Positions 54,915 through 62,630 of a stretch of DNA of 64,000 bases are shown here, in pieces. The notes beneath the pieces are model-generated. The model saw only the letters and a program-made list of their open reading frames with translations. It was not told the DNA's origin and ran no database searches. Made by a program: the position numbers and the translations under genes. Within the stretch, counting starts at the first letter, position 1. Each line of letters begins with the position of its first letter. The DNA is taken from positions 996,934 to 1,060,933 of the forward strand of contig BCIA01000001.1 of NCBI GenBank assembly GCA_001599815.1. Reading direction: 5' to 3'. Source of the DNA: Furcasterigmium furcatum (lineage: Eukaryota > Ascomycota > Sordariomycetes > Glomerellales > Plectosphaerellaceae).

Positions 54915-56516
54915 CTATATGTGAAAGTGCCACCTCACGTTCTCCCAGCCAGCCTTGCGCCGAATCCTGGCATCAAAGCCCTCTCCGTTCCGAACAGGCT
55001 TCGCGACAGCTTCAGCCAAAGACCCGTTCGTCTTCTGCGGCGGCGCCTTCCACTGACCACCGTTGGCGGGCTCGATGTCGTGCCCAAGCAGCAAGACGGC
55101 GACATAGGTCAGGATCTCCGTAAAGGCGAAATACCTCCCGGGGCACATGTGCCTCCCGCCGCCGAACGGAAAATACGACGCCTTCTTCTCCTTGACGTGC
55201 TGCGCACCCGGCTCCTCGGTGAAGCATAGGAACCGCTCCGGGTCGAACTCGTCCACATCTGCGCCCCAGACCGCGGGGTTAGTGTGCGACGCGGTGCTGG
55301 AGACCTGGACGTCCGTGTTCGCCTTGATCGTGAACGCGCGCCCGTCGCTGCCGACGAGGCTCGTGTCTTCGGCAACCCGCCGGGTCACCGTCGCGGTGCT
55401 CGAGAAGCGCAGCGTCTCGCGGTAGCAGCTCATCAGCAGCGGGCACCTGGACTCCCACTGCGTCACATCCAGCGTCGCCTCGTCGCCGTCCCGCCGCATG
55501 AGGCCGCGCAACTCCTCCCGCAATCGGTCCGCGAGGCCGGGCGTGCTGACGATGTAGGCGAACACCCAGAAAAGCGTCGGGACCGTGTTGCTGAGCGACA
55601 CGGCTAGGACGGGGCTCTCCATCTTGCCGAGCATCTCGTCGTCGATGTTGTAGCTGCGGATCATCTTGGCCCGCTCACGGATCACGTCCGACGTGTCCTG
55701 GTCCTGGTCGTAGCCGGCCTTGTAGAACTCGCCGAGGGCGGCCTGCACGCGCGCCCGGCCCGCGAACGCCCGCGGCGCCGTGAAGCGCGGGTACAGGTCC
55801 AGGGCCATGATGAGCATCTGGCTTTCGAACAACCAGAAGTCGTCCGCCAGCTCGGGGGTCGACAGCGGGTGGCGCGAGCCCCAGAGGGCCCGGCTGCCGG
55901 CGAGGGTCATGGTGTCGCGGAGCCAGAGGTAGACGTTCGGGATCTCCAGCCAGTCGCCGCCGTGGAACTGGCCGTGCAGGCGCTCCTCGATGAAACGGAT
56001 GGCGGTGATGTTGATCTTCCGCAGGCTCTCGCCCTTGAGATGCTTGCCGAAGAGCTCGATGCCCTCCATGGTCATCGGCAAGTCGTGGTAGAGGTCGTGC
56101 ATGTGCTGGTCCAGGCCGCTCACGTTGGCGGCGAAGTTGGCGGCGAACTGCTCGATGGAGAAGCCCTTCTTGCGGAAGATGCCCTGGATGATGGCCGTGT
56201 CCCAGATGGCGTACATCTTGCCGTTGAGCATGGGCAGCGTGGCTGCCGGCAGGTTGTACTTCCTGTAGTGCCTTTGGAACATAGGGCCATGGCGAAGGAG
56301 ATTGATGATGTGGCCGACCAGAGGGATCGTGGGCTTCAGCACCGGAGGCTCGTCGCCGCCGACGCGAGGACTGACGACCGAGCTGAGGACCAACAAGCCC
56401 GCGATTCCGGCAATGCCTAGGAGGACGGAGGATCGCAGCTGGCTGCCATCAAGCAGGAAACCAAGGGCATTGTCCCAGCCGGAGGCGGTGTCGTTGGCAA
56501 TCGTTGCCAACTCCAT
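54915..56516 (-). CDS. cytochrome P450, CYP7/CYP8-like
   Basis: This single-exon gene encodes 533 residues from the ATG at 56516; the frame extends upstream only from a non-ATG codon. An N-terminal membrane anchor (LLGIAGIAGLLVLSSVV) is followed by a proline-rich hinge (PPVLKPTIPLVGH), so it should sit in the ER. The heme-binding loop is FPFGGGRHMCPGRYFA, near residue 460, with ExxR as ETLR and FDPERF. The I helix reads VSLSNTVPTLFWVF. The usual Ala/Gly-Gly-x-x-Thr is replaced by an Asn-Thr-x-Pro pattern as in CYP7 and CYP8 enzymes, which include sterol hydroxylases and prostacyclin synthase. The substrate is unknown. It is tail-to-tail with the sugar transporter and in tandem with the NmrA-like gene. 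Confidence 0.92.
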   Translation of the reverse strand: MELATIANDTASGWDNALGFLLDGSQLRSSVLLGIAGIAGLLVLSSVVSPRVGGDEPPVLKPTIPLVGHIINLLRHGPMFQRHYRKYNLPAATLPMLNGKMYAIWDTAIIQGIFRKKGFSIEQFAANFAANVSGLDQHMHDLYHDLPMTMEGIELFGKHLKGESLRKINITAIRFIEERLHGQFHGGDWLEIPNVYLWLRDTMTLAGSRALWGSRHPLSTPELADDFWLFESQMLIMALDLYPRFTAPRAFAGRARVQAALGEFYKAGYDQDQDTSDVIRERAKMIRSYNIDDEMLGKMESPVLAVSLSNTVPTLFWVFAYIVSTPGLADRLREELRGLMRRDGDEATLDVTQWESRCPLLMSCYRETLRFSSTATVTRRVAEDTSLVGSDGRAFTIKANTDVQVSSTASHTNPAVWGADVDEFDPERFLCFTEEPGAQHVKEKKASYFPFGGGRHMCPGRYFAFTEILTYVAVLLLGHDIEPANGGQWKAPPQKTNGSLAEAVAKPVRNGEGFDARIRRKAGWENVRWHFHI

Positions 56517-57128
56517 GGCAATGATGCTGATGCCGTGATGCCGTGGACTGGAGAGTCGAGATTCTGAGAGACCGAGAGTCCCCTGGGTTGAAGGCACCAA
56601 AGCTTGAAGACTGGACCCTCAACGGCGAGAGTTTCAGTTTAGATGCTTATTTGACGCTATTTATCAATCTTTTAACCGCGCGGTGTGAGCAGCCATGGTC
56701 AGCACTAATCCATTTGACGTCGACTGGTTGGTTGGGACGTACGATTTGACTAGGTATCAGGGGGTCCCCGGTCCCAGTGCGAGATGACCTGAGACCAGCC
56801 CTCACCGGCCTTACAGTAGGCCGTTATCTCACTACCCGTAAGCCGGAAGCCTTTTACGGATAACAAGAAAGTGAGGCGCAGAGAGAAGCTCAAACGCCTC
56901 GAGGGACGGATGCCGGACTTAAGGCAGGGCGCCAAGATGGTCCGCGTATGGGATGGGGGCTGAGCGGAGCGGTGCCGGGCACTCCGGAAGCGTCGGCCGT
57001 GATCCCGAAGGCAGTATGGACTGAAGGGAAGTGCATCGTCTGTTAAGAGTCCTCTTGGAGGGTAGATTCTATACATGGCTAGCTACCTATAATACAGTTG
57101 GTCTTATCGCCTTCAATATTTATTGTCT
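56517..57128. other. P450 upstream region
   Basis: This 612 bp lies between the P450 start and the stop of the NmrA-like gene. It should carry the P450 promoter. It has one CTCCGG and several CGG triplets around 56965-56998, but no clear palindrome. No gene is visible. Confidence 0.4.
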
Positions 57129-58049
57129 CTACTTGGCAAAAGTTGCCACGAAACGCGCCTTCTCCTCGTCCACAAAGTCCCTGAAAGTTCTGAGCGAGAT
57201 GCCCTCGGCCTTGATCTTCTCCACATCGAAAAATCTGACAACCGCTCTGGTGATGAGCTCGCCGCCGACAATCGGCCTGACGGTCTTGAGGCTGTCGATT
57301 TCCTCCTCGGTGTAGAAGGAGACCTTCAGGTCCTGGCCACTCGCCCTGGAAAGCTCCTCCACAACGGCCCGCGGCGGGAGCAGTTCGTCGGCGTAGTCGA
57401 TTTCTCGGCCGTGGTACTTGGCGGGGTTGAGAAGTGCGGCGGCACCGAAGGCACCCATTGTCTTCGGGGCGATGAGGGGGATCTTGGTGTCCTCCCTCAA
57501 GGCGGTCTGCCAGGTTCCGGTCTGGGCGAAGTCGCCGTACATGGCGATGAATGGAGCGAAGAAGTTGCTCATGAACACGCCGGGACGCAGAATTGTCCAG
57601 TGTTCGAAGCCGGCGGACTTGACGGCAGCTTCGATGCGCCCCTTGGACATATGGACTCTGGCGACAGGGGCCTCCGGATCCCAGTCGGGAACTGGGTTTG
57701 GGTCGCTGGCGCCCATGACGCTCGTGTAGACGACGTGCTTGACCCCGGCAGCCAGAGCGATGGACATGACAAGCTTGGCCTGACGGACGTCGGCGGTCCA
57801 GTCGGTGAGGTCTGGGTAGAAGTTGAGGTAGATGGAGGAACACCCGGCGATGGCGGATGTCAACGCCTTCTCGTCCTCAAAGTCTCCGGCCCAGAATTTG
57901 ACACCCAGAGCCTCGAACTCCTTTGAGGAGTCAGACTCGGGTTTCCGGGTGACGGCATGGACCTCGACCCCCTGAGATAGGAGGACCCGGGTGACGGCGC
58001 CACCCTGGTTGCCGGTCACGCCGCAAACAAAGACCTTGCTGGAAGACAT
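57129..58049 (-). CDS. NmrA-like NAD(P)-binding protein
   Basis: This single-exon gene encodes 306 residues of the atypical short-chain dehydrogenase group (NmrA/HSCARG and isoflavone-reductase-like). The nucleotide-binding loop is VFVCGVTGNQGGAVTRVLL near the N-terminus. Other conserved blocks are GVKFWAGDFEDEKALTSAI, KHVVYTSVMGA, KGRIEAAVKSAGFEHWTILRPGVFMSNFF and a C-terminal helix-rich part. The family includes both redox-sensing regulators (NmrA) and NADPH reductases for plant phenolics; sequence alone does not decide between them. The frame is open 41 codons upstream, but not with a better start. It is divergent from a Zn2Cys6 gene across a promoter with tandem CGG-containing repeats. 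Confidence 0.9.
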   Translation of the reverse strand: MSSSKVFVCGVTGNQGGAVTRVLLSQGVEVHAVTRKPESDSSKEFEALGVKFWAGDFEDEKALTSAIAGCSSIYLNFYPDLTDWTADVRQAKLVMSIALAAGVKHVVYTSVMGASDPNPVPDWDPEAPVARVHMSKGRIEAAVKSAGFEHWTILRPGVFMSNFFAPFIAMYGDFAQTGTWQTALREDTKIPLIAPKTMGAFGAAALLNPAKYHGREIDYADELLPPRAVVEELSRASGQDLKVSFYTEEEIDSLKTVRPIVGGELITRAVVRFFDVEKIKAEGISLRTFRDFVDEEKARFVATFAK

Positions 58050-58534
58050 GGCGAGAACGATATCGATGTGGTATTGAAGACTAGAGACGAAGAGTGCGTA
58101 CGAGGTGATGATTTGGATGTAGATGTTGTGTGCGTGCAAGTTGAGGGCATGAGCATAGAATAAACAGGTCAAGGAAAGGACTCTTATGTAGTCGTTGATG
58201 GACCCGATACTATAGCTAACTTACACGATCGTCACGGAGCACTAATTCGGAAGCTTCAGACCGCTGCCGCAATTCCGCCCGGGTGTGTCCACCCCGATGA
58301 ACCGTGGACCGTCTCCGTGTGGCGGCTCCGTGCGGCGGCTCCGTGCGGCGGCGGCGGGTGGATCCGGTATCTCCGGGCGGATTTCCGCCCAGTTGGCGGT
58401 TCATGTCAGATTCGCCTCGCAACTCTCGCAACCTCCGCTTTCTTCGCTCCTACACAAACACACAAACATACCAAAGCAGGTGACAGATTCCGCACAACCA
58501 GCAAGGCCAAGCCCGCATTTTATCCCGACATACC
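58050..58534. promoter_or_regulatory. divergent promoter, NmrA-like and regulator
   Basis: This 485 bp region lies between start codons. It contains a threefold 13-bp tandem repeat at 58313-58351 and more CGG/CCG triplets to about 58400, which are typical half-sites for Zn2Cys6 regulators. The regulator to the right may control itself and the NmrA-like gene. Confidence 0.5.
58313..58351 (+). repeat. three tandem 13-bp CGG-containing repeats
   Basis: The unit CTCCGTGCGGCGG occurs at 58326-58338 and 58339-58351, and with one change (CTCCGTGTGGCGG) at 58313-58325. Each unit holds CCG and one or two CGG triplets. Arrays of such triplets in a promoter next to a Zn2Cys6 gene suggest a regulator binding array. 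Confidence 0.9.
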
Positions 58535-59814
58535 ATGTCCCTAAGCTCCCGCGAACGCCGCAACCCGCCCACGCGGCGGAAGTCCTGCCACGCTTGCACC
58601 AAGGCCAAGCGCCGGTGTGACTTCGCCCTGCCGGCGTGTATGCGGTGCGCCAATCGCGGCATCTCTTGTGAGTATCCTCTGAGAGGGCCGCGCGGAGTGG
58701 TGACTCCGTCGACTGTAGAAGAACAACCTGTTCCGCTACCTCCGGTCGATGACTTTACCCTCCTCGACGATGTCATCACGACAACGGCCCCTGGCCAACA
58801 CTGCACACTCGCGGAACTCGACTTTGGTCTGGACCCATTGTCCTTTCCAATGGACCTGACACCTCAGGAGCTGCCCCTCGTGCCCGTGCCTTCTGCATAC
58901 GGCAGCGCGGCGGTTGAGACCATCAAGAGACAACTCCAGTACGGACTGGACGAAACGCGAAAAGTCCCCGCCATGATGGCAAATGAAGTGGCGACGCCGT
59001 GGTCTCATCACATGCTGTATCGAGAGGGCATGCCAAAGTCCATGCGAGGCAAGTTGGCGACTTGCAGCCAGACGGACCCAAGTGCTGACCAAATACAGAT
59101 GCCTACGCGTGCTGTTCCATGTACAGCTCGAAAACAAAGACCAGCGGGCCCGTAATTCTCCGCTGCATTGAGTCCTACGTCGAGGATCTTTTGCGGTCAG
59201 ACCCGCCGTCAACGATTCAGGAACGCCTCGCACATACCCAGGCCCTCCTGTTGTACCACATCATCCGTCTTCTCGACGGTGACCTGCGGTCCAGAGCCCA
59301 GGCAGAGCGGCAGCTCAGCAACTTGGACGACTCTGTAGACGCCCTCTTGCCCTACATAGAATTCGACATCGATGGCCCCGGCAAGGGGCAGCTCTCACTC
59401 TATCCGCTCGCCCCCACGAAGGCCTTCTGGACGAACTGGATCCTGCAGGAATCGGCGCGGAGGACGCTCCTCTTCTCGCTGTATTTCCTGCAGGCGTACC
59501 GGATTATTGCTGGCATGCAGCCCGCCCTTTGCGACGGACGGTCGGCGATGTGTCGGTCGCTGACGATATCGTCCCACCTGTGGTACGCCAACAGCGCGGT
59601 GGCCTTCGCTCAGGCATGGAACGAACACAGGTACTTCGTGGTCCCCGACTGCTCCTTTGAGCCAGTCATAAAAGAGGCAGCCGCGGAAGATGTGGATGCG
59701 TTTGGTAGAATCATGCTCTCTTCGTGCATGGGGATCGAGGAGGCAGAGGGTTGGTTTGCCGCGAGGGGGTCGTCGCTGAGTGTGTCTGGATGGGCCGGCG
59801 CAATCGTGGGGTGA
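58535..59814 (+). CDS. Zn2Cys6 transcription factor (AflR-like layout)
   Basis: Exons 58535-59048 and 59099-59814 give 409 residues. The zinc cluster lies at the N-terminus with Cys18, 21, 28, 35, 38 and 45 (CHACTKAKRRCDF, then CMRCANRGISC). The rest lacks the large fungal-TF middle domain and has helices such as ILRCIESYVEDLLRSDPPSTIQ and HTQALLLYHIIRLLDGDLRSRAQAE, a size and layout seen in cluster-specific regulators. The intron (50 nt) uses a GC donor, CGAG-GCAAGT, with acceptor AATACAG; this is the only junction that keeps DAYACCSMYSSKTKTSG in frame. It is divergent from the NmrA-like gene and may control the genes to its left. Confidence 0.85.
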
Positions 59815-60546
59815 GGACAGTGGAATGTATACAATTCACAAGCGCTGATAATCTGGGTATCTTTTCCCTTGCTTGGAATGTCCGGGAAGCCATTTTTAGA
59901 CGCCCTTTCTCCGCGGGCGGCACATCGGACATTCAGCCTCGATAGGGGCTTCAAACAACCCCTGAGAAACGCCGCATCTCTTGGCCATCGGCCGACAAAC
60001 ACCTTACAAGTGACAGCGCATGACGCCTCGTAGGACAATTGCTTACCTCTTACACGCTATGCTGTATTTGTGCTTGTTTCAGGGGCTTTCGGTGAGCGCC
60101 AAAGCTCCATTCCCGGCATTTTCCTGCCGGCCAACTCCACCCCTGATCCCCTTTCGACTATGCGCCCGAGAACATCCACCACGAATTCCCATTCTCGGAG
60201 GAAGCTAGTTGATTTCGGACATTCTGCGCTCCTGTAATTTACCCCGATAGAGTGCTGTGGGATCGGTCGTGGGGATAGCATCCTGAACAATGGGGGCGGT
60301 CCGATGAGCACAAGAGGAACTGCGTGCCCAAGACATCCGGCGGCTCGTCTTCTCTTCACCCACTCAAGCTCTGTCGTTCTATTCACACTCGTTCTCTTCG
60401 TCGCTTGTAGACGTTCATTCTTTTGGTTTCTATTATCCCTGGAACTTACGCTGGCGTGACTTTCGATTACCATCTCTCTCTTGTCGTCTTAGATCGTCCT
60501 TCAGTCTACTCAACTCCCCGACTTTCGTTCAGTCCCCGAACTCAAG
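59815..60546. other. upstream region of the pectin lyase gene
   Basis: This 732 bp lies between the second Zn2Cys6 gene and the pectin lyase start. The last 180 bp before the ATG are rich in C and T, typical of a strong fungal leader. A 62-codon frame at 60020-60208 starts with a hydrophobic segment but has no other support. Confidence 0.45.
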
Positions 60547-62133
60547 ATGCGCTTCCAGACCATCTCCGCTGTCCTCGGCGCCCTAGCGGCGGCCACTACG
60601 GCTTCTGCCCAGTCCGTCGTCGGTAGCGCCTACGGCTTCGCTACCGGCGTCACCGGCGGCGGCTCCGCTGCCGCCGTCGTCCCGAGCTCCGCCGAGGAGC
60701 TCGCGACCCTCCTCGCCGACGACACTCCCCGGACCATTGTCATCGACAAGGAGTGGGACTTCACCGGCACCACTGCCACCGACTCTGGCTGCGACCGCAA
60801 GAGCTGCAGCGCCAGCAACGGCGGCCAGCTGTACCTCGGCGACCTCTCCTGCGGCGGCGATGATAACGTCGCCGTCAGCTCCATCACCTACGACGTCGCC
60901 GGCACCCAGCCGCTCATCGTCGGCAGCAACAAGAGCATCATCGGCGCCGGCGGCAACGGCGTCCTCAACGGCAAGGGCATCCGCATCAAGAAGGGCGCCA
61001 GCAACGTCATCCTCCAGGGCTTCGAGGTCACCAACCTCAACCCCGGCATCGTCTGGGGCGGCGACGCCATCGACCTCCAGGGCGACAACGACGGCGTCTG
61101 GATCGACCATATGAAGGTGTCCCAGGTCGGCCGCATGTTCATCGTCACCCACTACGACGGCTCCCGCCTGACCGTCTCCAACAGCGAGTTCGACGGCCAG
61201 ACGACCACCTCGGCCTCGTGCAACGGCAACCACTACTGGACCATGATGTTCTACGGCGAGGGCGACCAGGTCACCCTCGACAAGAACTACTTCCACGACG
61301 TCGCCGGCCGCGCCCCCAAGATCGGCCAGCCCGGCACCCAGGTCACCTTCCAGGGCAGCAACAACTACTTCAAGAACATGAAGGGCCACGCCTTCGACAT
61401 CTCCGAGGGCGCCAGGGCCCTCATCGAGGGCAACGTCTTCGACTCGGTCAGCACCCCCATGACCAGCGGCAGCGCCTCCGTGTCCACCGTCTTCAACGTC
61501 GACGGCGACGCCGCCGCGTCCTCGTGCTCGTCCTCCCTCGGCCGCGCCTGTGAGGTCAACAGCCTCTCCTCCAGCGGCGACTGGCCCTCCCTGTCCGGCA
61601 CCGGCGCCCTCTCTGCCCTGGCTGACGCCAAGGACTTCCTCGTCACGCCTGTTTCCGCGAGCGAGGTCGCCGCCCTCGTCGGTGGCTCCGCTGGGCCTGG
61701 AGGAGTCGGCTCCGGGGCTCAGGCTCCTACCACCCCCGCGCCCGTTGAGACCGTCCCTGAGGAAGAGACCGCTCCGGAGGAGGAAGAGACCACCCCCCCG
61801 GTCGAGGAGGAGGAGGAGGAGGAGGTCGTCGACGAGGATGAGGATGATGATGAGGACTACGAGGACGATGACGACCTTGACTGTGTCGATGAGGAGGAGA
61901 CCGCTCCCGCTCCCGCCCCTGCTCCTGCCCCTGCCCCTGAGCAGCCCACCACCCCTCCTACTGTGGCCGAGGCCGGACCTTGGGGGCAGTGCGGCGGTCA
62001 GGGCTGGACGGGTGCGACCGCATGCGCCTCTGGTCTGTCTTGCGTCAAGCAGAATGACTGGTACTCGCAGTGCCTGAGCGGCGGCGCTGCCCGCAAGGCC
62101 AGGTCCGTTCGCCGTCGCCAGTGGCTGGCGTAG
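60547..62133 (+). CDS. secreted pectin lyase (PL1) with C-terminal CBM1
   Basis: This single-exon gene encodes 528 residues. A signal peptide (MRFQTISAVLGALAAATTASA) leads into a PL1 parallel beta-helix catalytic domain of the pectin lyase type: NKSIIGAGGNGVLNGKGIRI, IVWGGDAIDLQGDNDGVWID, HMKVSQVGRMFIVTHY and FHDVAGRAPKIGQPGTQV. It cleaves methylated homogalacturonan by elimination outside the cell. A Pro/Glu/Asp-rich linker (about 400-470) then leads to a CBM1 (GPWGQCGGQGWTGATACASG, ending YSQCL, about 476-512), and the protein ends with a basic tail (ARKARSVRRRQWLA). The linker has an exceptional run of acidic residues. CBM1 would tether the enzyme to cellulose in plant walls. Strong C-ending codon bias fits an abundantly secreted protein. 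Confidence 0.95.
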   Translation: MRFQTISAVLGALAAATTASAQSVVGSAYGFATGVTGGGSAAAVVPSSAEELATLLADDTPRTIVIDKEWDFTGTTATDSGCDRKSCSASNGGQLYLGDLSCGGDDNVAVSSITYDVAGTQPLIVGSNKSIIGAGGNGVLNGKGIRIKKGASNVILQGFEVTNLNPGIVWGGDAIDLQGDNDGVWIDHMKVSQVGRMFIVTHYDGSRLTVSNSEFDGQTTTSASCNGNHYWTMMFYGEGDQVTLDKNYFHDVAGRAPKIGQPGTQVTFQGSNNYFKNMKGHAFDISEGARALIEGNVFDSVSTPMTSGSASVSTVFNVDGDAAASSCSSSLGRACEVNSLSSSGDWPSLSGTGALSALADAKDFLVTPVSASEVAALVGGSAGPGGVGSGAQAPTTPAPVETVPEEETAPEEEETTPPVEEEEEEEVVDEDEDDDEDYEDDDDLDCVDEEETAPAPAPAPAPAPEQPTTPPTVAEAGPWGQCGGQGWTGATACASGLSCVKQNDWYSQCLSGGAARKARSVRRRQWLA

Positions 62134-62630
62134 ATGTGGGACGACTCGACCATCATGACATCCGCCATTCAACTCACGCAACGTGTTTGACTTTACGTTG
62201 TTGAAGAGACGACTTTCTTTCTGTATATACATTGGCAGCGCTCCATTGAGCGTCTGTCCCATGTCAATATCACGCTGATGCAGCATAATCTACATACTTC
62301 CACGATGATCAGCCATCGCGTCAAAGTTCTGCATTCCAGGTCGGTTGGACGAGGAGAGTGATTTGCCCTGCCGACGGGTTATACGTGATGTGTTTCCCCT
62401 CCCATCCCTTCGGGCAGGATGTGGAGTCCGCAACGCGATCTCTGTGATCTTCCAATTATAGGCCGTATTGTGATGACATCAGGACATCCAAGTGGACCAT
62501 ATGTAGCCCGGTAGGTAACATGTGACTTGACTGAGGGGTTCATTCAGCCCTCCAGCTTCCATTCCTCTCCTTGCATCCCCAATTCAACAATTTCTTCACT
62601 GGCAAAGAACTCTGCTCAGGCTCCTGGCCA
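62134..62630. other. intergenic region, no gene seen
   Basis: This holds the pectin lyase 3' UTR and probably the promoter of the third Zn2Cys6 gene. TATATACA-type sequence lies at about 62224-62231. No additional gene is evident. Confidence 0.45.

Noticed and set aside
60020..60208. 62-residue peptide with a hydrophobic N-terminus (possible small secreted protein)
   Set aside because: Only two cysteines, no codon-bias support, and it lies in the upstream region of the pectin lyase gene.
60583..62286. 567-codon minus-strand frame opposite the pectin lyase
   Set aside because: Antisense shadow of a C-rich, strongly biased gene; no domain.
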